Assembly: GCA_902495025.1 (NCBI GenBank) | Contig: CABUWB010000086.1 | Location: 1 to 7,699, forward strand | DNA from: an uncultured Eubacteriales bacterium | GTDB lineage: Bacteria > Bacillota > Clostridia > Lachnospirales > CAG-274 | Length of the DNA: 7,699 nt | Direction: 5' to 3' | Shown here: positions 1 through 5,948 of the stretch, piece after piece | Position numbering within the stretch: the stretch's first letter is position 1 | Layout of the letters: the number at the start of each line of letters is the position of its first letter | Made by a program: the position numbers and the translations under genes | The notes under the pieces: generated by a model | What the model was told of the DNA's origin: nothing | The model's database searches: none | The model's input: only the letters and a program-made list of their open reading frames with translations

Positions 1-161
1 AGCAGCAGCAAAGGCTCAAACTGCTTTGCAATTGCAAGGTAGATAAAGAACAGTGCAACCGCAATCATAATAAGAAATTTATAGTTATCGCCCTGAAAGA
101 GCAGATAAAAGCCCGAGCTCTGCGCAAAATTAGCTATGGCCTGCATTATTGAATCTGCCAT
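1..161 (-). CDS. Na+-translocating decarboxylase beta subunit, N-terminal part (cut by window edge)
   Basis: Only the first 53 codons are in the window; the gene continues beyond base 1. The visible protein has a polar N-terminus, then a hydrophobic stretch (about residues 29-45) ending in YLAIAKQFEPLLL. That ending matches the conserved start of the OadB/MmdB/GcdB family, the multi-spanning membrane subunit that decarboxylates carboxybiotin and drives Na+ export. The ATG at 159-161 follows an AGGGGG-type ribosome binding site and lies 22 bases after the biotin carrier gene, so it is the fourth visible gene of the same operon. The family assignment is good from this short motif plus context. 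Whether it is called mmdB, gcdB or oadB depends on the substrate of the alpha subunit, which is not settled. Confidence 0.85.
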   Translation of the reverse strand, partial: MADSIMQAIANFAQSSGFYLLFQGDNYKFLIMIAVALFFIYLAIAKQFEPLLL

Positions 162-183
162 TTAAACCAACCCCCTGTCGGAA

Positions 184-582
184 TCAGCCCTGAACAGTTA
201 CCATTACGTCGCCCGAATTAACTGTGTCGCCCTTTGATACATTAATCGAGGAAACCTTGCCGGCACCCGGAGAAACAATTTCGTTCTCCATCTTCATAGC
301 CTCAAGAATGATAACTACCTGGTTTTCTGATACTGAATCACCAATGTTTACCTTAATATCAAGCACTGTGCCCGGCATAGGAGCAGTAACCTTAATGTTA
401 CCCTCGCTGCCGCCTGTTGCAGAAGCTGCCGCAGGTGCAGGACTTGGTGCTGCCGCAGGTGCAGGAACTGCCGCTGCAGGAGCTGGTGCAGGACTTGGTG
501 CTGCACTTGGTGCAAATGCGCCTACCTCCTCAACCTGTACGTCGTATGAACATCCGTTTACTGTAACTCTGTAATTTTTCAT
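184..582 (-). CDS. Biotin carboxyl carrier protein (biotinyl subunit of the decarboxylase)
   Basis: This 132-residue protein has three parts. Residues 1-21 are a short N-terminal segment (MKNYRVTVNGCSYDVQVEEV) typical of decarboxylase gamma subunits. Residues 22-57 are a flexible Ala/Pro linker. Residues 62-131 are a biotinyl domain with the EAMKMEN motif, in which Lys97 is the expected biotinylation site. A PMPG turn (68-71) and a GD turn at 118-119 fit the usual biotinyl beta-barrel. The carrier shuttles the carboxyl group from the alpha subunit to the membrane beta subunit. The ATG at 580-582 has GAGGAGG 8 bases upstream. It lies 26 bases after the OadG-like gene and 22 bases before the beta gene. 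No biotin carboxylase gene is in view, which favours a decarboxylase over an ATP-dependent carboxylase. The linker DNA is internally repetitive. Confidence 0.95.
   Translation of the reverse strand: MKNYRVTVNGCSYDVQVEEVGAFAPSAAPSPAPAPAAAVPAPAAAPSPAPAAASATGGSEGNIKVTAPMPGTVLDIKVNIGDSVSENQVVIILEAMKMENEIVSPGAGKVSSINVSKGDTVNSGDVMVTVQG
425..516 (-). repeat. Imperfect in-frame repeats encoding the Ala/Pro linker
   Basis: The linker region contains an exact 18-base repeat (425-442 and 449-466, offset 24) and an exact 20-base repeat (434-453 and 485-504, offset 51). Both offsets are multiples of three, so gain or loss of units would keep the biotin carrier in frame and only change the length of the swinging arm. 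The high-GC low-complexity sequence also creates a spurious open frame on the opposite strand. Confidence 0.75.
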
Positions 583-608
583 TTATTAATCCTCCTCGAA
601 TAAATCAA

Positions 609-1046
609 TTAATATAATCCGCCTTGCTGCTGCTCTATTGCGTCCTGATTCCAGTTGCCTACACGTCTTATACGTCTTACAACAAAGCCGTCAGTACCCA
701 CATCGGTACCCATGCTTGCCGCAATTGCAGCCGTAATAACCGCAACAAGCTGCTTATCGTCCATATAGTTCTGTGGCTGTGCCGCAGGTACACTCTTAAC
801 AGGTACAATAGGCTGTGGCTTAACAGATGAAACCGCCCTTGTACCCTCTGTCTGCTTTTTATCCTTAACAAGCACTGCAAAAATTGCAAGCAGCAGACAA
901 ATTACAACGAGTATAAGAAAAACTATGGCAACACCAAGTACGGTAGTCATTACGCCTATATCTATATTGTCAAAGTGCAGCCCACCGTCAACCGTTGTGG
1001 GAATTGACTCAAGCTTAAGCATAACAGCATTTAAAAAATTGCTCAT
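609..1046 (-). CDS. OadG-family small membrane subunit of Na+-pump decarboxylase (delta/gamma type)
   Basis: This 145-residue protein has one strong membrane span (about residues 30-60, rich in Val, Ile, Leu) followed by a KDKK positive-inside stop. A Pro/Val-rich linker (about 70-92) follows, and then a conserved C-terminal segment, DDKQLVAVITAAIAASMGT, leading to FVVRRIRRVGNW. This layout is that of the OadG/MmdD family (sodium pump decarboxylase gamma/delta chain), which anchors the carboxyltransferase alpha subunit to the membrane beta subunit. The N-terminal 30 residues before the span are longer than in many family members. The ATG at 1044-1046 has a GGGAG ribosome binding site and sits 20 bases after the alpha gene. 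Its position between alpha and the biotin carrier matches the alpha-delta-gamma-beta order of methylmalonyl-CoA decarboxylase clusters. Confidence 0.88.
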   Translation of the reverse strand: MSNFLNAVMLKLESIPTTVDGGLHFDNIDIGVMTTVLGVAIVFLILVVICLLLAIFAVLVKDKKQTEGTRAVSSVKPQPIVPVKSVPAAQPQNYMDDKQLVAVITAAIAASMGTDVGTDGFVVRRIRRVGNWNQDAIEQQQGGLY

Positions 1047-1066
1047 GTAATTATCACTCCCGTTTA

Positions 1067-2449
1067 TTAAAATTCAATACAGGAATGCTTTCTTGCAGGC
1101 TTGGATTCCCTCTTTGTTAAAAGCATTTCAACCGCACTGATAAGTCGTTTTCTTGTATTGGAAGGTACAATGATATTGTCAACATAGCCCTGTGCCGCAA
1201 CGCTGTAAGGAGATGCAGCCTCGTCATACTCCTGTGCGCTTGTGCCAAGCACCTTGACCTGTGCCGCCTTATCCATAAGGGCAAGCTTTGCAGATGGCCA
1301 TGCGTACACAATATCAGCACCTATATGCTTTGAGTTCATGATAAGGTAAGGGTTGCCAATGCCGTTTCTTATAACAATGTTAATTTTAGGCACTGTGGCA
1401 TTTGCAAAGCTGTAAAGCAGCTTTGCAGCCTGGCTTACAATACCGTTATGCTCCTGCTCATACTCCTTCTTGTAGCCCTTTGCGTCAGTAAGGGTAATTA
1501 CAGGTATGTTGAAGGCGTCGCAGATATTCACAAACTCACCACTCTTATGGCAGCCTGCAAGCGTAAACTGACCAGTACAGGAAATAACGCCTGCCGTAAT
1601 GCCGTCCAGCTTTAAAAAGCCTGTAATAATATTATCCGCAAAGCCCTTGTGTATTTCAAAGAATTTTGCATTATCCGCAATGGAGGTAATGATATATCTC
1701 ATATCAATTTCATCATCATCATTTTCAGGCACAATGGTATTAAGTGCCTCGTCAACCCTGTTAAGGTCGTCTGTCACCTCGGAGGCAATAACACCGTCAA
1801 GGTTATTGTCGGGCAGGTAGGAGAGTAAATCCCTTGCTGCTGCAAAGCACTCGTCCTCGCTCTTACAGGTACAGTGAACAAGTCCTGTGCTTCTCTCGTG
1901 AGCCTTTGCACCGCCTACGGAATCGTAGGTGCTTGTCTTGCCCTCAAGACCGCTGAAAACAGATGGGCTCATCATAAAGAGCTTTGCATTATCCTCGGAC
2001 ATAATAACAAAGTCGGACAGCATTGGTATCATGCTGCTGACACCCATACAGTCGCCCACAACAAGGCTAATCTGTGGTATAACACCGCTTGCCGCACTCT
2101 GGTTTCTGAACATCATGCCGTATGCCTCAAAGGCATCAAGTCCGTCCTCAAGCACAACGCCCTTTGAATCCATAACGCCAACAACGGGTGCACCCATTTT
2201 AAGTGCAAGCTCATAAATGTTGCCTATTTTCTTAGCATGAGCATAGTTTACTGCGCTTTCCTGCACATAAGCATAAACAAGCCTGCCGTCAACCGTACCG
2301 TAGCCAGTAACCACGCCTGCGTCATCGTTGTATCTGCCAATTTCAACAAAGCTCTCCTTATCAAAAAGCTTTTCGGCTCTGATACGTGCAGTGGTAGGCT
2401 CCTGAGTACGTCTTGCAATAAGCTCGTTTACTTCATCAAGTCTGCTCAT
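1067..2449 (-). CDS. Divergent biotin-dependent carboxyltransferase (decarboxylase alpha subunit, MmdA-like)
   Basis: This 460-residue protein has the two-crotonase-domain layout of acyl-CoA carboxyltransferases (MmdA, GcdA, PccB). Recognisable parts are RIRAEKLFD...SFVEIG (about 22-38, equivalent to the usual TARER...SFxE segment), SGVIPQISLVVGDCMG (121-136), DAFNIPVITLTDAKGY (311-326), QEHNGIVSQAAKLLYSFANATVPK (from 332), SKHIGADIVYAWPSAKLALM (373-392) and a C-terminal VDNIIVPSNTRKRL (423-436). It is about 50 residues shorter than typical MmdA/PccB proteins. It also departs from them at two glycine-rich sites: GDCMGVSSMIP for the usual GPCAGGAVYSP, and RNGIGNPYLIM for RKAYGGAYxxM. The fold and role with the downstream subunits are well supported; the acyl-CoA substrate is not. 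The ATG at 2447-2449 has GGAGGT 6 bases upstream. It is the first gene of the operon, with a perfect TATAAT -10 box upstream. Confidence 0.88.
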   Translation of the reverse strand: MSRLDEVNELIARRTQEPTTARIRAEKLFDKESFVEIGRYNDDAGVVTGYGTVDGRLVYAYVQESAVNYAHAKKIGNIYELALKMGAPVVGVMDSKGVVLEDGLDAFEAYGMMFRNQSAASGVIPQISLVVGDCMGVSSMIPMLSDFVIMSEDNAKLFMMSPSVFSGLEGKTSTYDSVGGAKAHERSTGLVHCTCKSEDECFAAARDLLSYLPDNNLDGVIASEVTDDLNRVDEALNTIVPENDDDEIDMRYIITSIADNAKFFEIHKGFADNIITGFLKLDGITAGVISCTGQFTLAGCHKSGEFVNICDAFNIPVITLTDAKGYKKEYEQEHNGIVSQAAKLLYSFANATVPKINIVIRNGIGNPYLIMNSKHIGADIVYAWPSAKLALMDKAAQVKVLGTSAQEYDEAASPYSVAAQGYVDNIIVPSNTRKRLISAVEMLLTKRESKPARKHSCIEF

Positions 2450-2494
2450 AAATACACCTCCAAAAAAAATTTTGCGAATATTTTTCTAAAATTG

Positions 2495-2526
2495 TTGTAA
2501 TTATACATAATTTATTGTACTATAAA
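2495..2526 (+). promoter_or_regulatory. Possible promoter of the LysR-exonuclease pair
   Basis: TTGTAA (2495-2500) and TACTAT (2518-2523) are separated by 17 bases, each matching the sigma-A consensus at four of six positions; TATAAA (2521-2526) is an alternative -10. It overlaps the divergent decarboxylase promoter, so the two could not fire freely at once. It would give a leader of about 100 bases that includes the inverted repeat at 2553-2595. Confidence 0.4.
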
Positions 2527-2529
2527 ACA
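2500..2529 (-). promoter_or_regulatory. Probable promoter of the decarboxylase operon
   Basis: Read on the minus strand, TATAAT (2505 to 2500) is a perfect -10 box, preceded directly by TG. The -35 region at the right distance reads TGTTTT or GTTTTA, a poor match to TTGACA. A strong -10 with a weak -35 is what one expects of a promoter that needs an activator. The predicted start near 2493 leaves a leader of about 45 bases before the ATG. Confidence 0.55.
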
Positions 2530-2552
2530 GAGAATATTCCAACTACTTTTTA

Positions 2553-2595
2553 TTTTATGTTGTATATAGCCTAAATGCTATAAGCAACCATAAAA
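2553..2595. promoter_or_regulatory. Imperfect inverted repeat between divergent promoters, candidate LysR operator
   Basis: The left arm (2553-2570, TTTTATGTTGTATATAGC) and the reverse complement of the right arm (2577-2595, TTTTATGGTTGCTTATAGC) agree at 16 positions with one extra base and two mismatches, around a 6-base centre. The inner part, TATAGC-N6-GCTATA (2565-2582), resembles the interrupted dyads bound by LysR-type regulators. Its centre is about 80 bases upstream of the predicted decarboxylase start, slightly farther than the usual recognition site near -65. It could also fold as an RNA hairpin in the lysR leader. Confidence 0.5.
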
Positions 2596-2631
2596 CGACA
2601 ATTTTTAAAATCCGCTGCGGAGGTAAATAAT

Positions 2632-3543
2632 ATGGACTTAAAACAATTTGAATACGTGCTTACAATCAACGAGGAGCGCAGCTTTTCAAAAGCGGCAAAA
2701 AAGCTTTTTATATCACAGCCGTCGCTCAGCCAGTACATCAACAGGCTTGAAACACAGCTTGGTGTAACTATATTTGACCGCAATACCTCTCCGCTTACCC
2801 TTACCTACGAGGGCGAGCTGTATATTGAAACAGCGCTTAATATTTTAAGCATACTTGACAACCTGCAGAAGAAGTTTGACGATGTGTCCGACCTTAAAAT
2901 AGGCAGACTTAACATCGGTCTTACACCGTCTAAAGCAAACAATCCCCTGCCTGATATTCTCCCCGTTTTTAAGGAAAAATATCCAGGCATTGACATAACA
3001 ATTACCGAGGCGGCATCATCAGAGCTTGAGGACTTGCTCTCACATGGTATGGTTGACCTCTGCCTTATGAATTTGCCCATAAAAAGCAAAAATATTGAAT
3101 ACGATGAAATTCTGAAGGAAAAAATCTATCTCGCTGCACCTCCTGCCTATAACGGCACCACTGAGGACAGGGGCGAAAAATATCCTTTTATCAATATAGA
3201 AAACCTTGCAGACGAGCCTTTTATCCTTCTGCACTCCGACCAGAGAGTAAGGCAGATTGCAGATAACTTTTTTGCAAATGCAGGCATAAAGCCTAAAATT
3301 CTGCTTGAAACAAGCTCGATAGAAACAGCATTAAGGCTTTCTGCCGCAGGTATGGGTTTCTGCTTTGTACCGGAGTCCTACATTTCCTCCTCGTACCTTG
3401 TAAATGCACCTAAATATTACAGCTTTGGCGAGCCTGCATTCTCATGGACGCTTGTTATTGCCTACAGACAGAACGCTTACCGCACCAGGGCGGCAAACGC
3501 TTTTGCCGACACCGTAAAAGAGGTACTGGGAAGAAAGGAATAA
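2632..3543 (+). CDS. LysR-family transcriptional regulator
   Basis: This 303-residue protein is a standard LysR length. Residues 1-60 form the winged helix-turn-helix: MDLKQFEYVLTINEERSFSKAA, then LFISQPSLSQYINRLETQLG and TIFDR. The linker helix follows to about residue 88. The effector-binding domain (about 90-298) starts with IGRLNIGLTPS and has the two-lobe pattern of periplasmic-binding-like folds. The ATG at 2632 has GGAGG 8 bases upstream. A short palindrome (2611-2621, TCCGCTGCGGA) overlaps that ribosome binding site. The gene is transcribed divergently from the decarboxylase operon, the classic arrangement for a LysR regulator and its target, so I infer that it controls acyl-CoA decarboxylation in response to a related metabolite. 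The effector cannot be read from the sequence. Confidence 0.93.
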   Translation: MDLKQFEYVLTINEERSFSKAAKKLFISQPSLSQYINRLETQLGVTIFDRNTSPLTLTYEGELYIETALNILSILDNLQKKFDDVSDLKIGRLNIGLTPSKANNPLPDILPVFKEKYPGIDITITEAASSELEDLLSHGMVDLCLMNLPIKSKNIEYDEILKEKIYLAAPPAYNGTTEDRGEKYPFINIENLADEPFILLHSDQRVRQIADNFFANAGIKPKILLETSSIETALRLSAAGMGFCFVPESYISSSYLVNAPKYYSFGEPAFSWTLVIAYRQNAYRTRAANAFADTVKEVLGRKE

Positions 3544-3547
3544 GCTG

Positions 3548-4144
3548 ATGTATACTTTTTTGGATTTTGAATTTAACCAGGCATTCGACTTTACAGACGA
3601 GCCTGTGCCCGTAAACGAAAACTGCCGCTTTGAAATTATACAGATAGGCGCTGTGCGTATGGACGATAGCTATAATATCAAGGATGAAATCAGCATAATG
3701 ATTAAGCCTACAATCTATCCTCGCATGCACCCATACGTTACCAAAATTACGGGCATCACCGCCGAAGATTTGCAGGACAAGCCCTTTTTCCCCGAGGCAT
3801 ACAGGCAGTTCAGGCAGTTTATCGGCAGCGACAGGCTTTTGTGTACATGGGGTACAAGCGATATTAAGGCACTTTACAGAAATATGATTTATCACCACGT
3901 TGCCGAGCCGCCTGTAAGAATTGAATATATTGACGTGCAGCATATTGCAACCAGATACCTTAAATTCAGCCATGGCGGCAATATTGGCTTAAAAAATGCG
4001 GTTGAGGCGCTTAACCTGCCTGCCGACGAGCAGTTTCACGATGCCTGCTGCGATGCGCTGTATACAGCAAGGGTTTTTAAGGCTATACACCCCGAAAAGC
4101 CCGAAATAAAAATTTTCAATTCAACTCATTTAAAAAAGAAATAA
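3548..4144 (+). CDS. DEDDh-type 3'-5' exonuclease (RNase T/KapD-like)
   Basis: This 198-residue protein is a single exonuclease domain. Exo I is LDFEFN with Asp6 and Glu8. IQIGAVRM (31-38) follows as in this fold. Exo II is LLCTWGTSDIKALYRNM, with Asp105. Exo III is FHDACCDALYTARV, with His164 and Asp169. All four acidic residues and the DEDDh histidine are present, so the enzyme should be an active two-metal nuclease on RNA or single-stranded DNA ends. Domain-only proteins of this size resemble RNase T, the KapD sporulation inhibitor and ERI-1-like exonucleases; I cannot choose between them. The start codon lies 4 bases after the lysR stop, with AAAGGAA overlapping the end of lysR, so the two genes are almost certainly cotranscribed. 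An intrinsic terminator follows directly. Confidence 0.88.
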   Translation: MYTFLDFEFNQAFDFTDEPVPVNENCRFEIIQIGAVRMDDSYNIKDEISIMIKPTIYPRMHPYVTKITGITAEDLQDKPFFPEAYRQFRQFIGSDRLLCTWGTSDIKALYRNMIYHHVAEPPVRIEYIDVQHIATRYLKFSHGGNIGLKNAVEALNLPADEQFHDACCDALYTARVFKAIHPEKPEIKIFNSTHLKKK

Positions 4145-4149
4145 TTTAT

Positions 4150-4184
4150 AAAACGGAGTTTTTTTCCTCCGTTTTTTTTATTTT
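4150..4184 (+). terminator. Intrinsic terminator after the exonuclease gene
   Basis: A 9-bp stem, AAAACGGAG (4150-4158) with CTCCGTTTT (4167-4175), closes an 8-base T-rich loop and is followed by a T-run broken by one A. It starts 6 bases after the stop codon and ends the lysR-exonuclease transcript. Confidence 0.9.
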
Positions 4185-4224
4185 CCACTTTTATTTTATA
4201 CAAAACGACATAAAATAATCTCAC

Positions 4225-4247
4225 CGAAAGAAATAATTTTTCTTTCG
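4225..4247 (+). other. AT-rich hairpin upstream of the spore protein gene
   Basis: CGAAAGAAA (4225-4233) pairs perfectly with TTTCTTTCG (4239-4247) around a 5-base loop, 38 bases before the spore protein start. TTT follows but no long T-run, so it is a weak terminator at best. It may be a 5' leader structure that stabilises or regulates the transcript, or part of the promoter region. Confidence 0.5.
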
Positions 4248-4285
4248 TTTATATAAAAATGCGTAAACCAAAAGGAGGGCTTTAT

Positions 4286-4486
4286 ATGTCATCAAACAAC
4301 AGAAAGGCTGTTCCCGAGGCAAGGGCGGCACTTGACAGCTTTAAATATGAGGTTGCACAGGAGCTTGGCGTACCATTGAAAAAGGGTTACAACGGTGATT
4401 TAACCTCTTACCAGAACGGCTCGGTAGGCGGATATATGGTAAAAAAGATGATTGAACGCCAGGAAAAGGAAATGGCGGGCAGATAA
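4286..4486 (+). CDS. Alpha/beta-type small acid-soluble spore protein (SASP)
   Basis: This 66-residue protein is the usual SASP length. Both family signatures are present: KYEVAQELGV (20-29), matching the KYEIAxEFGV region that contains the germination protease (GPR) cut site after Glu22, and GSVGGYMVKKMIERQE (45-60). The family coats DNA in the forespore, protects it from damage, and is degraded by GPR at germination to supply amino acids. I chose the ATG at 4286 because AAAGGAGGG (4271-4279) lies 7 bases before it. An earlier in-frame ATG at 4259 would place this ribosome binding site inside the coding region and add nine residues unlike any SASP N-terminus. The gene is monocistronic, between an upstream terminator and a convergent gene. 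Expression late in the forespore under sigma-G is expected, but I could not find a convincing sigma-G promoter. Confidence 0.95.
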   Translation: MSSNNRKAVPEARAALDSFKYEVAQELGVPLKKGYNGDLTSYQNGSVGGYMVKKMIERQEKEMAGR

Positions 4487-4495
4487 TCCGCAAAT

Positions 4496-4530
4496 AAAAA
4501 ATGCGGCGGAGCTTTACACTCTGCCGCATT
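4496..4530. terminator. Shared terminator hairpin between convergent genes
   Basis: AATGCGGCGGA (4500-4510) pairs with TCTGCCGCATT (4520-4530), an 11-bp stem with one G-U pair and a 9-base loop. On the minus strand it is followed by six Ts (4501 to 4496), a good intrinsic terminator for the HD-domain gene that ends at 4541. On the plus strand it is followed only by ATACATATTTT, so termination of the spore protein transcript there would be weaker. The segment CCGCA at 4488-4492 could compete for TGCGG in the stem. Confidence 0.85.
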
Positions 4531-4540
4531 ATACATATTT

Positions 4541-5071
4541 TCAGTTGTGACTGTAGGCAAAAATTTTTACAATCTTGCCTGCAAAAAAGGTACCCCACTG
4601 ATAGCATACCTCCATTGCGGCTGCGTACTTATCGGCAAGCGTAACCGCAACTGACTCCTTATACTTTGGCATACCCCAGTACAGAGGCCACATATGCTTT
4701 AAAATTGCGTCCTCCTCATGAGGTGAAAGCTCCACAATTTTTTTTGCATTTTCAAGCGCCAGCTTTGGATGATAGAAAGCGTGCAGCTCGGGAGTCTTGT
4801 CCGTATGCCAGTCATAGTGGAACAGGTCGTGTAAAAGCCCTGCCCTTGCAGAAGCCTTAGGGTCTGCGCCTATTACGCTGCCTATGCGGTAGCTGTAATA
4901 AGCCACATTGATACTGTGCTGAAGCCTTGATGTACGGAAATGCTGCTCAAAGTTATCAAGCTCCTGCACCTCACTGTAATCAAGCAAATCAGATATATAG
5001 GAATTAAATTCCACAGCATATTTATTATCGGTATCATCAAGATGAACTCTTGAGCCCAATGCTTTTTGCAT
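4541..5071 (-). CDS. HD-domain phosphohydrolase
   Basis: This 176-residue protein has the metal-binding pattern of the HD superfamily: His52 (RLQHSINVAYYSYRIG), the His81-Asp82 pair (ARAGLLHDLFHYDW), His126 (EDAILKHMWPL) and Asp147 (TLADKYAA), which is the H...HD...H...D set. His101 (YHPKLALENA) may also line the site. Such single-domain proteins hydrolyse phosphate esters of nucleotides or other small substrates in the cytoplasm; nothing here fixes the substrate. There is no signal peptide or membrane span. The ATG at 5069-5071 has AAGGAG 9 bases upstream. The gene has its own promoter and ends at a T-rich hairpin, so it appears monocistronic, although read-through from the DUF624 gene upstream is possible because no terminator separates them. 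Confidence 0.88.
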   Translation of the reverse strand: MQKALGSRVHLDDTDNKYAVEFNSYISDLLDYSEVQELDNFEQHFRTSRLQHSINVAYYSYRIGSVIGADPKASARAGLLHDLFHYDWHTDKTPELHAFYHPKLALENAKKIVELSPHEEDAILKHMWPLYWGMPKYKESVAVTLADKYAAAMEVCYQWGTFFAGKIVKIFAYSHN

Positions 5072-5131
5072 ATATTAATTCTCCTTCAAAGTAAAGACAA
5101 CGGTAACAATTTTTATTTTGACTTCAAAATA

Positions 5132-5160
5132 ATTATATCACCCATTTTGTATAAATACAA
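5132..5160 (-). promoter_or_regulatory. Promoter of the HD-domain gene
   Basis: Read on the minus strand, TTGTAT (5160 to 5155), a 17-base spacer and TATAAT (5137 to 5132). The -10 is perfect and extended (TGATATAAT), which compensates for the modest -35. The start would lie near 5125, about 55 bases before the ATG. Confidence 0.65.
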
Positions 5161-5187
5161 TAGTAATTTATGTAAAATAGCTGTAGG

Positions 5188-5856
5188 TTATTCCTCTGCT
5201 GCATCTGTTTGCTCTGTCTGCTCATCAAGCTCACCGTTTCTTTTAAGCTCGTCAAACTCGTCTGTATCCATCTGCGGTACATACTTTTTAAATATCCTCA
5301 TAAACATAAGCGATGTAAGCGAGCCGTAAACACCTGCACACACAATAAAGGCAATAGGCCAACGCAGCACAAGCAGATATGCGGCAAAAAGCAGCACAAG
5401 ACAAGTTATTGTTGTAGGAAAATGCCTTATTGCAAGGAAAAAGCTGGTACGCAGCAGCTCAAAAAATTTCAGCTTAAACCTTGACAGTACGGGAAATACA
5501 AACACCAGCACCGCCACAGCTATGGCAATAAGCACAAACTGTATGGGAAAGAGCAGCGAGTCGCCAGGCAGTATGTATAAATTAATGCGCAGCACCGCAA
5601 AAACCACCGCAAACAGGATAGTGACACCCGTTGCCTGCAAAAAATTTTCCTTAAAGCTGCGGAAATAGTCCCTGCTGACATAGCCCTCTCTGTTGGAAAG
5701 CTGCCTTGTTGTAACGTAGTACATAGCCGTTGTTGATGCGCCCAGCGTAATAAGCGGCAGGCTTGTAAGCGTCCACAGCAGGGTAAGTATCATAAGGTCG
5801 CCAAGGAGCGTACCATATTTAAAAAATTTACCTTCAAACTTAAAAAAATCACTCAT
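5188..5856 (-). CDS. DUF624 (YesL-like) integral membrane protein
   Basis: This 222-residue protein has five likely membrane spans (about 18-38, 73-93, 103-123, 146-164 and 166-186) and an acidic C-terminal tail (197-222). Family signatures are visible: WTLTSLPLITLGASTTAMYY (28-47), then a REGYVSRDYFRSFKENFLQA segment (56-75), as in DUF624/YesL proteins. In Bacillus and many Clostridia this family is found near carbohydrate transport genes, and its biochemical role is unknown. Here no sugar transport gene is adjacent. The ATG at 5854-5856 has AAGGAGG 7-8 bases upstream. A strong sigma-A-type promoter sits just before it, in the 92-base divergent gap shared with the peptidoglycan-binding protein gene. 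Confidence 0.88.
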   Translation of the reverse strand: MSDFFKFEGKFFKYGTLLGDLMILTLLWTLTSLPLITLGASTTAMYYVTTRQLSNREGYVSRDYFRSFKENFLQATGVTILFAVVFAVLRINLYILPGDSLLFPIQFVLIAIAVAVLVFVFPVLSRFKLKFFELLRTSFFLAIRHFPTTITCLVLLFAAYLLVLRWPIAFIVCAGVYGSLTSLMFMRIFKKYVPQMDTDEFDELKRNGELDEQTEQTDAAEE

Positions 5857-5880
5857 ATATTTGCCTCCTTAATACTATAA

Positions 5881-5909
5881 ATTATACAGTAAAAGTACGA
5901 ACATATCAA
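5881..5909 (-). promoter_or_regulatory. Promoter of the DUF624 gene
   Basis: Read on the minus strand, TTGATA (5909 to 5904), a 17-base spacer and a perfect TATAAT (5886 to 5881): 11 of 12 consensus positions. The start would lie near 5874, giving a very short leader that just includes the ribosome binding site at 5862-5869. Confidence 0.75.
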
Positions 5910-5948
5910 TAACAAGATTTTTAATTATTTTTGAAGGAGGCTGTTTTT

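Noticed and set aside
224..574. Open frame on the plus strand rich in Ala and Gly
   Set aside because: It is antisense to the Ala/Pro linker of the biotin carrier; the repetitive GC-rich linker keeps the opposite frame open. It has no ribosome binding site.
1874..2216. Overlapping plus-strand open frames
   Set aside because: They are shadows of the carboxyltransferase gene, whose protein is recognisable along its full length.
3455..3973. 172-codon open frame on the minus strand
   Set aside because: It lies antisense to the end of lysR and to the exonuclease gene, whose motifs are clear. Its Cys/His-rich translation resembles no family and it lacks a ribosome binding site.
4186..4270. Sigma-G promoter for the spore protein
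   Set aside because: Partial matches exist (for example CATAAAA at 4209-4215), but none has a matching -35 at 17-18 bases.
4259..4285. Earlier in-frame ATG for the spore protein
   Set aside because: The added codons consist largely of the ribosome binding site of the ATG at 4286, and the extra residues do not fit SASP N-termini.
5881..5930. Sporulation sigma-E or sigma-K promoter for the peptidoglycan-binding protein
   Set aside because: CATATCAAT (5902-5910) only partly resembles the -10 consensus and no properly spaced -35 is convincing.
5931..5948. Earlier in-frame TTG for the peptidoglycan-binding protein
   Set aside because: This TTG overlaps GAAGGAGG, which is correctly spaced for the TTG at 5949.
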